DNA of 64,000 bases from Planktothrix agardhii NIES-204 (GTDB taxonomy: Bacteria; Cyanobacteriota; Cyanobacteriia; Cyanobacteriales; Microcoleaceae), in assembly GCA_003609755.1 (NCBI GenBank), contig AP017991.1:4513001-4577000 (forward strand), read 5' to 3'. Both the position numbers and the translations under genes were made by a program. A model generated the notes under the pieces. It was given only the letters and a program-made list of their open reading frames with translations. It had not been told where the DNA came from and did no database searches. The first letter of the stretch is position 1. Every line of letters starts with the position of its first letter. Shown here one piece after another: positions 1 to 8,886 of this stretch.

Positions 1-1655
1 CAACAGAACTGGATCGGTTTACGCCCTTCCATACCCTGTCCCAAGAGATTATTGAGTTAATTGTGCGGGTACGGGAGTCGAGTGCAGATATTGGATTTTT
101 AGTCGAAGAAGCCGACCAAGTAACTCGGGAGTTGCGACGGATTACAACAGCCTTGCAAGAAGGCCTAAATCGCGCCCGGATGGAACCCTTTGGCAGTGAG
201 GCGGATGCCCTGAAACGCCCGGTGCGGGATATTTCAATTAAGTGTGGGAAACAGGCGGAGTTATTTGTTGATGGTCGAGATACCTTAATTGACAAAATGT
301 TATTGGGTAAGCTCCATGACCCCTTGATTCATTTAGTTAATAATGCCATTACCCACGGGATTGAACCGGCGGATGTGCGGACGGCGGCGGGGAAATCTGC
401 CGTGGGTCGGATCTCGATTCGGGTATTTCACCAAGGAAACCAAACGATTATTGCGGTTTCCGATGATGGGGGCGGTATTGACGTGAATCGGGTTAAAGAT
501 AAAGCCATTCAGAAAGGCATCATTACCGCCGAGGATGCTGAAAGTATGAGTAACCCAGAAATTTATGATCTGTTATTCCTACCCAACTTTAGTACCAAGG
601 ATGTGGCGGATGAATTCGCGGGTCGAGGGGTGGGGATGGATGTGGTGCGAACCAGTTTAACCGATATTCGGGGCGTGATTACAACGGATTCTAACTTGGG
701 ACGCGGGACGACGTTCACGATTCGTTTACCCTTGAATATGAGTATTTCTCGGGCGTTGTGCTGTGTGAGCGATCGGGTTCGGATTGCTTTCCCGATGGAC
801 GGGGTAGAAGATATGATTGACGTTCCTCGGGAACAAATCCGCGTCGAGTCCGATGGAAGTAAGGTGTTGGAATGGCGGGGTACAATTTTGCCCCTGCGTC
901 ATTTGCGGGAACTGTTGACCTATCATCGCCATTTGGGTCGGGGGAATGTCTATGGTGCCAGCACTGAAGAAGACATGATTTCGGTGATTATCCTGCGGTC
1001 TTCTAATAGTTATTTGGCGGTACAGGTGGATCAAGTGTTGATTGAACAGGAAATCGTGATCAAACCCTTGGAAGGGCCAGTGCCGAAACCGATTGGGATT
1101 GCTGGGGCGACGGTGTTAGGGGATGGTCAAATTGTAGCGATCGCCGATGTCCTAGAACTGATTGATTTGGCCATGGGTCGGATTCGTCGGGATGCTTCGG
1201 GCAAAATTTGGCAAATGGGCAGTGCCACGGCTGAACCTGTGGTTCAGAAGTCGGAACCGACGGTATTAATTGTGGATGATTCGATTACGGTGCGATCGCT
1301 GCTCTCGCTTACTTTTGAAAAATCCGGTTATCGAGTCGAAGAAGCCCGGGATGGTAAGGAAGCTTGGGAAAAACTAAAATCGGGTTTACCCTGCGATATT
1401 GTCTTCTGCGATATTGAAATGCCCCGGATGGATGGGCTGGAATTATTATCTCGGATGCAAAAAGATCCGGCACTAACGAATTTACCTATTGCGATGTTAA
1501 CGTCTCGCGGTGCGGATCGTCACCGTCAAATGGCTTTTAATTTGGGAGCGAGAGGTTACTTTACGAAGCCTTATTTGGAGGAACAATTATTGGAAGCAGC
1601 CGGACGAATGTTACAGGGTGAAGTGGTGGGAAATACCGTCGTTGCTGCGGGGTAA
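1..1655 (+). CDS. CheA-type hybrid histidine kinase with C-terminal receiver, 5' truncated
   Basis: This is the 3' part of a chemotaxis-type histidine kinase that phosphorylates response regulators in phototaxis or twitching motility. The frame is open from base 3 to the TAA at 1653-1655, so the start lies outside the window and the His-phosphotransfer domain is missing here. In order the visible part has a dimerisation helix, a HATPase domain with N-box HLVNNAITHGIE, G1 box DDGGGID and G2 box FAGRGVGMDVVR, then a CheW-like domain, then a receiver with the acidic pair in LIVDDS, phospho-acceptor Asp in FCDIEMP and Lys in FTKPY. A CheA fused to a C-terminal receiver is the usual form in cyanobacterial PixL/TaxAY-type clusters (family knowledge). 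No partner gene is visible downstream, because chlP follows after a 148-base gap. The family is firm; assignment to a particular cluster is not possible without the upstream genes. Confidence 0.93.
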   Translation, partial: TELDRFTPFHTLSQEIIELIVRVRESSADIGFLVEEADQVTRELRRITTALQEGLNRARMEPFGSEADALKRPVRDISIKCGKQAELFVDGRDTLIDKMLLGKLHDPLIHLVNNAITHGIEPADVRTAAGKSAVGRISIRVFHQGNQTIIAVSDDGGGIDVNRVKDKAIQKGIITAEDAESMSNPEIYDLLFLPNFSTKDVADEFAGRGVGMDVVRTSLTDIRGVITTDSNLGRGTTFTIRLPLNMSISRALCCVSDRVRIAFPMDGVEDMIDVPREQIRVESDGSKVLEWRGTILPLRHLRELLTYHRHLGRGNVYGASTEEDMISVIILRSSNSYLAVQVDQVLIEQEIVIKPLEGPVPKPIGIAGATVLGDGQIVAIADVLELIDLAMGRIRRDASGKIWQMGSATAEPVVQKSEPTVLIVDDSITVRSLLSLTFEKSGYRVEEARDGKEAWEKLKSGLPCDIVFCDIEMPRMDGLELLSRMQKDPALTNLPIAMLTSRGADRHRQMAFNLGARGYFTKPYLEEQLLEAAGRMLQGEVVGNTVVAAG

Positions 1656-1803
1656 AACCTTGTCGCATGGGTAATAATTTATTACAAAATATTAAGCTGT
1701 ATTGCAAAGCGTCACAACTACCGAGGGAAAAATGGTTTCCAGGTGGGGGTTTGTGATACCATCACTCATGAATAAAAAGACAAGATAGATTGGGGGAAGA
1801 CCG

Positions 1804-3027
1804 TTGACACTACGGGTTGCTGTTGTTGGTTCTGGCCCTGCGGGTGCTTCCGCGGCCGAGACGCTAGTTAAAGCAGGTATTGAAACCTACCTGTTTGAAC
1901 GCAAGCTGGATAACGCCAAACCCTGTGGTGGGGCGATCCCGCTTTGTATGATCAGTGAGTTTGACTTACCGGCTTACGTCATTGATCGGCGGGTGAGAAA
2001 GATGAAAATGATCTCTCCCTCAAACCGTGAGGTTGATATCTTCATTCAAAAAGAAGACGAATATATTGGAATGTGCCGTCGGGAAATTCTCGATGGTTTT
2101 ATGCGTGATCGCGCTGTCTCTCTGGGGGCGATTTTAATAAATGGTACTGTTCATCAATTAAAAATTCCTCAAACTAATTCCGCACCTTATGTGCTCCATT
2201 ACCATGATCACAGCACGGCTGAGGGTGGAGTGGGTACACCGAAAACCCTAGAGGTGGATGTAGTCATTGGGGCGGATGGGGCTAACTCCCGCATTGCTAA
2301 AGCCATTGATGCTGGGGATTATAATTATGCGATCGCTTTCCAAGAGCGCATTCGGATTCCCGAAGATAAAATGGCCTATTACGAAGATCTGGCGGAAATG
2401 TACGTCGGTAACGATGTTTCCCCCGACTTCTACGCTTGGGTATTCCCCAAACATGATCACGTTGCTGTGGGCACGGGGACAATGAAACCCAACCAAGCCA
2501 TGATCAAACAATTGCAAGCGGGAATTCGCGCCCGGGCTGCTCACCGGATCGAAGGCGGTAAGATTATTAAGGTGGAGGCTCACCCCATTCCCGAACATCC
2601 CCGTCCCCGTCGGGTTGTGGGACGAGTGGCTTTAGTCGGAGATGCCGCCGGGACAGTTACCAAGTCCTCTGGAGAAGGCATCTATTTCGCCGCTAAGTCT
2701 GGCCGGATGTGTGCGGAAACTATTGTGGAACGCAGTAATGGCGGTCAACGCATTCCGACGGAAGCGGATCTGAAGGACTATATTAGACTCTGGGATAAGA
2801 AATATGGGATTACTTATCTGGTGTTAGATATTCTGCAACGAGTCTTTTATCGGACGGATGCGACCCGTGAAGCCTTTGTGGAGATGTGTTCGGATAAGGA
2901 TGTGCAGAAGTTAACTTTTGATAGCTATTTGTACAAAACCGTTGTTCCGGCTAACCCTTTAACACAGATGAAAATTACCGCCAAAACCCTAGCGAGTTTA
3001 TTACGCGGCAATGCGTTAGCACCCTAA
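1804..3027 (+). CDS. chlP: Geranylgeranyl reductase (geranylgeranyl diphosphate/chlorophyll reductase)
   Basis: ChlP reduces the geranylgeranyl side chain to phytyl for chlorophyll, phylloquinone and tocopherol synthesis at the membrane. The 407-residue length is normal for cyanobacterial ChlP. The N-terminus carries the FAD dinucleotide motif VGSGPAGASAAETLV, followed by the CGGAIP segment typical of the family, and further on GADGANSRIAKA and the second FAD motif VALVGDAAGTVTKSSGEGIY. I chose the TTG at 1804 because translation begins directly with the flavin-binding strand and GGGGGAAG lies just upstream at about 1791-1798. It stands alone, with a palindromic repeat just after its stop. 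Nothing looks abnormal. Confidence 0.95.
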   Translation: MTLRVAVVGSGPAGASAAETLVKAGIETYLFERKLDNAKPCGGAIPLCMISEFDLPAYVIDRRVRKMKMISPSNREVDIFIQKEDEYIGMCRREILDGFMRDRAVSLGAILINGTVHQLKIPQTNSAPYVLHYHDHSTAEGGVGTPKTLEVDVVIGADGANSRIAKAIDAGDYNYAIAFQERIRIPEDKMAYYEDLAEMYVGNDVSPDFYAWVFPKHDHVAVGTGTMKPNQAMIKQLQAGIRARAAHRIEGGKIIKVEAHPIPEHPRPRRVVGRVALVGDAAGTVTKSSGEGIYFAAKSGRMCAETIVERSNGGQRIPTEADLKDYIRLWDKKYGITYLVLDILQRVFYRTDATREAFVEMCSDKDVQKLTFDSYLYKTVVPANPLTQMKITAKTLASLLRGNALAP

Positions 3028-3046
3028 TTAGTTATCATTGATCATT

Positions 3047-3074
3047 GTAGAGGCGTGCCATGGTACGTCTCTAC
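3047..3074. repeat. Palindromic dispersed repeat, GTAGAGgCGTgCCA type
   Basis: A 28-base imperfect palindrome with arms GTAGAGGCGTGCC and GGTACGTCTCTAC lies 20 bases after the chlP stop. A close relative sits at 19157-19183. It can fold as a hairpin in RNA, so it may also end the chlP transcript, but it has no T-run directly after it. Confidence 0.7.
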
Positions 3075-3138
3075 AAGTTAGTAGTTAACCGATCAATTTT
3101 TTTCTTGACTGATAACTAATTATACGGAGAAATTAAGT

Positions 3139-4008
3139 ATGAGTTCAACAAATCCGTCTGAAAACCAACTGAATGCCACGGAGATTTTACAATTAGTACA
3201 ACAGGAAAAAACAGCAACCTTGAGTCATTTAGTTTCAAGTGTTGTTCATGAAATTAATAATCCCTTGGGGTGTATTGCTGGAAATATTACTTATATTAAA
3301 GATTATGTTAAGGATTTATTGAATTTAATTGAATTATATCAAGAACATTATCCTAATCCGGTGGATGAAATCACCGATGAAATTGATTCTATTGATTTAG
3401 AATATTTAATCGAAGATGTGCCGAAATTGTTATCTGCGATGGAAAATGGGGCAGAACGGTTACATCAAATTAGTAATTCTTTACGGACATTTGGAAGATT
3501 TGAAGGCGATCGCCAAGTGTTATTTAATATTCATGATGGCATTAATAGTGTGTTATTAATGTTAAAAAGTCGCTGCAAAGGCACTAAAATTAGGTCTCCG
3601 ATTGAAGTTGTTAAAAATTATGGGAATATTCCTGAAATTAATTGTTACCCAGGGCATTTTAATCAAGCTATATCTTATTTAATTAATTATGGGATTAATT
3701 CCCTAGATAAAAAAGCAGAAGCTCACCCTGGCGATCCTGAATTTAAACCTACAATTACTATTAAAACCGACTTAAACCAAGATTCTGTACTTTTATCAAT
3801 TCAAGATAATAGTTTAGGAATATCTGATGACGTTCAAAATGCAATTTTTGAGGATTTATTAATTACAAAACCTGTATTACAAGGCAGTGGGATTGGTTTA
3901 TCGGTGAGTCGTCAAATCATTGAAGATCGGCATCAAGGCAAAATTATCTGTCGGTCATTGGTGGGAACTGGAACAGAATTTATCATTGAACTTCCTCTGT
4001 CTTCATGA
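3139..4008 (+). CDS. Stand-alone histidine kinase (HisKA plus HATPase core)
   Basis: A 289-residue transmitter with no sensor domain or membrane segment in front, so it is probably cytosolic and takes its input from a partner. The H-box is SSVVHEINNPLG (phospho-His near residue 38). The ATPase part has an N-box in which LINYGINSL replaces the usual LLxNAIDAL, a G1 box DNSLGI in which the first Gly is Ser, and intact F and G2 boxes (ITKPVLQGSGIGLSVSR). The key Asn and Asp are kept, so activity is likely though not certain. A GGAG at 3125-3128 precedes the ATG. No response regulator is adjacent. An insertion of about 40 acidic residues (about 55-95) follows the H-box and lengthens the dimerisation helices. 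Confidence 0.88.
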   Translation: MSSTNPSENQLNATEILQLVQQEKTATLSHLVSSVVHEINNPLGCIAGNITYIKDYVKDLLNLIELYQEHYPNPVDEITDEIDSIDLEYLIEDVPKLLSAMENGAERLHQISNSLRTFGRFEGDRQVLFNIHDGINSVLLMLKSRCKGTKIRSPIEVVKNYGNIPEINCYPGHFNQAISYLINYGINSLDKKAEAHPGDPEFKPTITIKTDLNQDSVLLSIQDNSLGISDDVQNAIFEDLLITKPVLQGSGIGLSVSRQIIEDRHQGKIICRSLVGTGTEFIIELPLSS

Positions 4009-4020
4009 GTTAATAAAACT

Positions 4021-4092
4021 CAATCTATCCCTGGGATTGGAGATATAACCGAGGAGGAAATAGCCACAGAAATAGAAGCTTATAGGAAGTGA
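4021..4092 (+). pseudogene. Possible tail of an antitoxin gene (remnant)
   Basis: Directly after the histidine kinase stop there is an open stretch reading SIPGIGDITEEEIATEIEAY and ending in a stop at 4090-4092. The acidic 'DITEEEI-EIEAYR' ending resembles the C-termini of small Phd/YefM-like or AbrB-like antitoxins in cyanobacteria. No start codon precedes it, so if real it is a scrap. The family resemblance is from memory and weak. Confidence 0.3.
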
Positions 4093-4139
4093 AAAATTAA
4101 GACAGTTTTGTTGGAAAAACTTTAGGTAAAACCCCGATC

Positions 4140-4180
4140 TTAAAATCCGTGTAAATCCCATTAATCCGTTAAATCCGTGT
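4140..4180. repeat. Dispersed ATCCGTG-rich repeat
   Basis: Three variants of TAAATCCGTG lie close together here. Similar spacing and wording recur at 35088-35152, where the element forms a perfect 12-base inverted repeat. This copy looks incomplete. Confidence 0.5.
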
Positions 4181-4231
4181 TCGGAATTTGTGTAAGTTAA
4201 GCGGTTGCTATATGATCGAATTTTATAGGGT

Positions 4232-4485
4232 TTAATTGTTAAGATTAAAAATAGGATTTAAGTCTAAAATAAAACCCTTTAAAATATTTTCTCCTGATAA
4301 TTGAGCATGGTTTTGTAGGATTTCAACAGGTTGATTGATTCGATATATTTCTACTTTTTTTTGAATGGGATCAATTAGCCATCCTAATCCTACCCCATTT
4401 TGTTGATATTCTTTCATTGTTCAAAAAATTGTTCATCGGTTAAAGTGTGAATAGAGGGTAAATTCAGAGTTAATATTTCCACCAT
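4232..4485 (-). pseudogene. Uma2-family (DUF820) nuclease-fold gene, internally deleted
   Basis: On the minus strand an ATG at 4485 opens a 23-codon frame (MVEILTLNLPSIHTLTDEQF..) that matches the usual start of Uma2 proteins and stops at a TGA. A second frame, overlapping as ATGA, carries GVGLGWLIDPIQKKVEIYR and the rest of a Uma2 C-terminus to 4232. The central core with the PD-(D/E)XK catalytic residues (about 100 residues in intact copies such as 51405-51974) is missing and the two ends are out of frame. This is a clear remnant. Uma2 genes are abundant in cyanobacteria and their role is not established. Confidence 0.75.
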
Positions 4486-4520
4486 AAAAGTTACCCTTTT
4501 GGGGACTATTAAAAGATGAT

Positions 4521-5834
4521 TCAATTATAACTGTTTTTAGTGGAATTACCAATAGTATTATCAACAACTCCCCAAATTCCTGATAAAATTATCCAACTCA
4601 AGGTATTTACTCTAAAATCAAATAAACTGACATCAAAACAGTTAAACAAAATTAATCCTAAAAATGTGATTAAATAGCTATAATAAACTAATCGCTCTGA
4701 AGGATTAGTTAAGCTATTTGTTAACAATAAAAATCCTTGACTTAAAATCCAACATATTATTACCATAAAAAATAGTGCTGTGGGGATTCCAATTTCAGCA
4801 AACATCATTAAAAATAAATTATGGGGATGACCTAACCAAACGTTCATTTTAGCTTCATATAAGGGCGTAAAATTTCTTAATCCCCATCCGGTTAAAGGTC
4901 GAGTTTGGGCTAAATTTAAGGCAAATTTCCATTGGGTAATTCTTAGAGTTTCTACCGGACGCACAAAATTTTCATCGGTAATTCTTTGCCAAAAATAAGC
5001 GGGGATAATCATTCTTAACCCGTCTTTAATCGGAGAAGGTGCAAAAGCTGACCCTAAAACGGCCGTTACTCCCGTAGTCACTAATAAGATTAACCACCAC
5101 CATCCTAAATATAAAGCATAAGCTAAACTTGATAAAACTGCTAATCCCCAAGCATTACGAGAATTAGTTAAAATTAAGTCAATTGCTGTTAACAATAGTG
5201 TAATAATTAATAGTGTTATTTTCTGGTTTTTATTCAGAATATAACCATCATTATTCTCGGCTTTATTTTGCCATTCTTCAATTAATAATCCTAGGGTTAA
5301 TGTGAAAATAATTATTAAATATGCTGCCAAAATATTAGCATACATAAATACCGATGACATTCGACCCACCGGGTTACCATTTAGTTGTAAACTCCAACCT
5401 AAAATTCCCTGTAAAATATCAATTCCCGACCAGCTTAAATACTGTTGTCCTAGTCCCAAAATTATCACGGGAATAGCACCAAATATCATTAACCACGATA
5501 ACTGTCGCAATTGACTAGGGGTTTGGATAATTTCACTTAACCCCGCAAACATAATAAAATAGGGAATAAAATTAAATAAACCCAGAAAAGACTCCAGGGA
5601 ATTATTCGCTAAAATAGAAATAATAACTAATAAAATACTTAAAATAGCTAACCCTTGGTTAACGGGATTTTTCCGAATTGATTTGAACTGATGTCTATAA
5701 CTGAGAATCATTCCTAAAAAAATAGAAATGCTGCCAAATATTGGTAAAATAGGTAATAAAAATACCCCCCATTGTAAACAATTCCAAGGTAAATGTAACC
5801 GTCGTTCTGGGTGGGGTAAAAGTATTGATTGCAT
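4521..5834 (-). CDS. O-antigen ligase/polymerase family membrane protein (Wzy_C type)
   Basis: A 437-residue integral membrane protein with about ten to twelve hydrophobic segments. The long soluble loop between about residues 270 and 330 contains the family-typical arrangement: RITQWKFALNLAQTRPLTGWGL followed after about 20 residues by GHPHNLFLMMFAEIGIPTA. This PLTGWG and HxHN pairing is the Wzy_C signature of enzymes that join polysaccharide units to lipid or protein. The cyanobacterial IctB group belongs to the same superfamily, so the substrate cannot be told. It is flanked by a Uma2 remnant and a YaaW-family gene and has no polysaccharide cluster next to it. Start ATG at 5834 is the first in frame before the first membrane helix. 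Confidence 0.82.
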   Translation of the reverse strand: MQSILLPHPERRLHLPWNCLQWGVFLLPILPIFGSISIFLGMILSYRHQFKSIRKNPVNQGLAILSILLVIISILANNSLESFLGLFNFIPYFIMFAGLSEIIQTPSQLRQLSWLMIFGAIPVIILGLGQQYLSWSGIDILQGILGWSLQLNGNPVGRMSSVFMYANILAAYLIIIFTLTLGLLIEEWQNKAENNDGYILNKNQKITLLIITLLLTAIDLILTNSRNAWGLAVLSSLAYALYLGWWWLILLVTTGVTAVLGSAFAPSPIKDGLRMIIPAYFWQRITDENFVRPVETLRITQWKFALNLAQTRPLTGWGLRNFTPLYEAKMNVWLGHPHNLFLMMFAEIGIPTALFFMVIICWILSQGFLLLTNSLTNPSERLVYYSYLITFLGLILFNCFDVSLFDFRVNTLSWIILSGIWGVVDNTIGNSTKNSYN

Positions 5835-5868
5835 GGGTTAAAATCAGTCAAAAAACCTTAAATCAGTA

Positions 5869-6726
5869 TTAAGAATAAGCCCAATCTGAACGGGTTAAAC
5901 GAATTTGTGCTAAAGTAAATATGGTGGGAATAATCCGGGCATAATTAGTAGAAATTGCTCGCCATCCTAAGTCAGCAACTAACCACGTCCATAATAACGG
6001 CCCCAGGAAAGAAAATACACTGCGAGTTACGCCATATTTTGTCGCAGTAACCGCCATTCCTCGGTTTGCTGTTTGAATAGCAACATAATTTTGAAATTGA
6101 GTTGCTGCGGTTGCGCCTCCTGTGATTAAGGCTTCTTTTGCTACTTGATATTTAGCAAAATGTAAAGCAAATTGACTGGCTATTTGTCCTAAAATTATCG
6201 GTCGGATAACAGAATTAACTGCTACCAAACTTCCCGCTTTAAATAACCATCCTAACGGATCTTTTTGGGCAGAAATTGGTAAGGGTTGTAAAGGTTTTGT
6301 TTCGGTTAATGCTTTTTGAACTTTTTGGGTGAGGTTGGTTTGTTCTGACTGAGGTAAACGTTTCCAAGCTTGACCTAAAAGGTGTAAAAAAACTTCCGCT
6401 TCTAAGTCAGCCGTTGACAGGTTTTTTGAATAGGGAATTTTCAAATAACGACAGACTTGAATTAACGCTTGGCGGTAAGTCACCTGTTGAGTTTTTCCCC
6501 GTAAAACCGTTACCCCATCGGCGGCGAGATAGCGAAAACGCTGTTCTAAGGCGTCTAACCAGGCTTCCCGGTCTCGACTTTGAACGTCGATGGGGGTGGG
6601 AGTTTGTACATAGTCTAAAGGGTTCAAACCCCGACTAAACAAGAGTTTTGTTAACTGTTCTAACTCATCTTCTGTTGCCAGTTCTAATCCAGATCTAAGT
6701 TCGTCCAAGGTTGATATCCTCCTCAA
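5869..6726 (-). CDS. YaaW-family (UPF0174) protein
   Basis: A 285-residue protein. Residues about 95-150 (TYRQALIQVCRYLKI through LSTADLEAEVFLHLLGQAWK) match the spacing and wording I know from Escherichia coli YaaW. The C-terminal third is hydrophobic, with short segments around residues 165-190 and 235-275 rich in Ala, Val and Ile, so membrane contact is likely. The family has no established function. It lies 34 bases upstream of the O-antigen-ligase-like gene on the same strand and could be co-transcribed with it. The start ATG at 6726 gives a sensible amphipathic N-terminus. Confidence 0.65.
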   Translation of the reverse strand: MRRISTLDELRSGLELATEDELEQLTKLLFSRGLNPLDYVQTPTPIDVQSRDREAWLDALEQRFRYLAADGVTVLRGKTQQVTYRQALIQVCRYLKIPYSKNLSTADLEAEVFLHLLGQAWKRLPQSEQTNLTQKVQKALTETKPLQPLPISAQKDPLGWLFKAGSLVAVNSVIRPIILGQIASQFALHFAKYQVAKEALITGGATAATQFQNYVAIQTANRGMAVTATKYGVTRSVFSFLGPLLWTWLVADLGWRAISTNYARIIPTIFTLAQIRLTRSDWAYS

Positions 6727-6846
6727 TTGGGAGTTTTTCCGTTTCCTATTTTACTACTTTTTGGGAAAATTTGTTATTTTTGAAGTTATCCATAATCCGT
6801 TTATTTTAAGCGTAATATCTGAATCAACAAGGAATTAACAATACCC

Positions 6847-7908
6847 ATGAATTCAATCATATTTGATGTCGCCGTTATTGGTGCTGGAGTTTCGGGTTTA
6901 ATCTGCGCTCAAAAATTACAAAAAGCCGGATATAACGTTATTGTTTTAGATAAATCAAGGGGTGTGGGAGGGCGGATGGCGACTCGACGAGTATCAGGAA
7001 CTCGTGCAGATCATGGCGTGCGTTATTTGGAACCCAAGGGGGAACTATTACAACAGTTAATTCAAGATTTACAAACTCAGGAACCCTTAGAAAATAAATT
7101 ACAACTTTGGACAAATACCCTCTATGAGTTTAAACAAAATCAACTCCAACCTCAAACTATTTATCAACCCTATTATATTATGCCTTCTGGTATGAATACC
7201 GTGGGAAAAATTATGGCTGAGGGCTTAAATATTCAGGTTAATAGTCGAGTTGAATCTGTAACAATTACAACCGAAATTAATTGGCAATGTCATATAGAAT
7301 TAATTGATAAAAATAATCCAGAATTGCCTGAAATAGTGACAGCAAAATCTCTGGTTATTGCCATTCCTGCCCCCCAAGCATTGATGTTATTAGAATCTTC
7401 TAACATTGAGTTTGAATCTATTTTTTTAAATCAGATCAAATCCGTTGAATACGATCCTTGTATTACGGTAATAGCAGGTTATTCTCAAGAACATAATCCA
7501 GATATTCCAGATTGGAAAGCGGTGAATTTCTCCGATGATTCCATATTAGCTTGGGTAGGAATAGATAGCAGTAAACGATTAAATTCTACCAAGCCTGTTT
7601 TTGTAATTCAAAGTAATAGTAATTTTGCTCAACAATATTTAGAAGAAACTGATTTAAACGCCGTTGGACAAAAATTAATTGACCAAGCTGCAAATACCTT
7701 ATTACCCTGGTTAGATACTCCTGAATGGATACAAATTCATCGCTGGCGTTATGCCTTTTGTCGAACACCTTTAAGCGTTTCCTGTTTAACAAATACAACT
7801 CCATTACCCCTAGTTTTTGCGGGGGACTGGTGTGGCCGAAATCAAATTGAAGGAGCGTTAAAATCGGGAATAGATGCCGCCAATTGGTTACAAAATCAAC
7901 CTATTTAA
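6847..7908 (+). CDS. Renalase-like FAD-dependent amine oxidoreductase
   Basis: A 353-residue flavoprotein. The N-terminus has the Rossmann motif VAVIGAGVSGLICAQKL, an acidic end of the second strand (VIVLDKSRG) and the GGRMATRR flavin-binding motif. Near the C-terminus FAGDWCGRNQIEGALKSGIDAANW is the second FAD motif of amine oxidases. This layout is that of the bacterial renalase-like group of NAD(P)/FAD oxidoreductases, whose substrates are mostly unknown. It is transcribed away from the YaaW-family gene, and both promoters must lie in the 120 bases between them. The ATG at 6847 is preceded by AAGGAA at 6830-6835. Confidence 0.82.
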   Translation: MNSIIFDVAVIGAGVSGLICAQKLQKAGYNVIVLDKSRGVGGRMATRRVSGTRADHGVRYLEPKGELLQQLIQDLQTQEPLENKLQLWTNTLYEFKQNQLQPQTIYQPYYIMPSGMNTVGKIMAEGLNIQVNSRVESVTITTEINWQCHIELIDKNNPELPEIVTAKSLVIAIPAPQALMLLESSNIEFESIFLNQIKSVEYDPCITVIAGYSQEHNPDIPDWKAVNFSDDSILAWVGIDSSKRLNSTKPVFVIQSNSNFAQQYLEETDLNAVGQKLIDQAANTLLPWLDTPEWIQIHRWRYAFCRTPLSVSCLTNTTPLPLVFAGDWCGRNQIEGALKSGIDAANWLQNQPI

Positions 7909-7909
7909 A

Positions 7910-7939
7910 GGGAACAGGGAACAGGGAACAGGGAATAGG
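7910..7939. repeat. Heptamer tandem repeat, (AGGGAAC)n
   Basis: About four copies of AGGGAACA/AGGGAATA follow the flavoprotein stop. Such heptameric STRR sequences are well known between genes of filamentous cyanobacteria. Confidence 0.75.
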
Positions 7940-7959
7940 CTGCGCCGTGAGCGTTGGTC

Positions 7960-8883
7960 TTAAACAATATGGTCAGGCTCCAGGGGACAAGGATACTGCT
8001 GATCTCCGGTTTCCACTTGTAGGGTAGGATGGTCGATGTCAAAGTGATGATGCAATTCCTCGCTGATATGGGTTAAAAAGCTATCCCCTGGGCAGCCTTC
8101 GGGCATCACCAAATGGGCTGTCAGGGCTGTTTCTGTGGTACTCATGCCCCAAATATGAAGATCATGGACTTGTGCCACCCCGGGTAACTCTTGCAGAAAA
8201 GTCCGTACTGCCAGGGGTTCGATGTGCTTGGGTACTCGATCCAAAATTAATCCTAGGGCATCCCGCAGTAGGTTCCAAGTCCCTACCACAATTACTACCA
8301 CAATCACTAAACTGATAGCAGGATCAAACCATAGCCACCCCGTTAACAGAATGGCTATGCCCGCGAACACCACCCCCAGAGAAACCAGGGCATCGGCCGC
8401 CATGTGCAGAAACGCACCCCGAATATTAATATCTTTCTTACCCCCAGAGAAAAATAATAGGGCGGTCAGGGTATTGATCACGACCCCCACCCCAGCCACC
8501 CAAATTAGGGTCATACCCGGCACGGGAGTGGGTTCTTGGAGTCGGCGCAGGGCTTCCCAGGTAATGCCTCCCATCGCCAGTAGGAGCAGAATTCCATTGA
8601 GTAGGGCGGCTAAAATTGATGATCGCCGCCAACCATAGGTATAGGTTTGATTGGGCGGAAGCTGCCCCAGGTAACTAGCACCCCAGGCCAGTAACAGCCC
8701 CAGCACATCACTTAGGTTGTGTCCGGCATCGGCTAGTAGTGCCAGGGATTGGGTAATTAATCCAAAGGCAACCTCAATCAACACAAAGCCTATATTTAAA
8801 CCAATACCGATTTGAAAAGCCCGGTTATAGGTTTTTGGAACATGACTATGGGAGTGATGATCAACCACAACAGATATCCTCAA
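7960..8883 (-). CDS. Cation diffusion facilitator (CDF/CzcD-type) metal exporter
   Basis: A 307-residue inner-membrane antiporter, probably exporting Zn2+ or a similar divalent ion in exchange for protons. Six transmembrane segments span about residues 20-215. The two metal-site motifs are visible: ADAGHNLSD in helix 2 and LHMAADALVS in helix 5, both HxxxD, which fits the Zn/Cd-type group. The N-terminus is His-rich (VVDHHSHSHV) and the C-terminal cytoplasmic dimerisation domain holds VHDLHIWGMS. It lies 3 bases after the alanine racemase stop on the same strand, so the two are likely co-transcribed. No ArsR/MerR regulator is adjacent. Exact metal cannot be told. Confidence 0.9.
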   Translation of the reverse strand: MRISVVVDHHSHSHVPKTYNRAFQIGIGLNIGFVLIEVAFGLITQSLALLADAGHNLSDVLGLLLAWGASYLGQLPPNQTYTYGWRRSSILAALLNGILLLLAMGGITWEALRRLQEPTPVPGMTLIWVAGVGVVINTLTALLFFSGGKKDINIRGAFLHMAADALVSLGVVFAGIAILLTGWLWFDPAISLVIVVVIVVGTWNLLRDALGLILDRVPKHIEPLAVRTFLQELPGVAQVHDLHIWGMSTTETALTAHLVMPEGCPGDSFLTHISEELHHHFDIDHPTLQVETGDQQYPCPLEPDHIV

Positions 8884-8886
8884 TAA

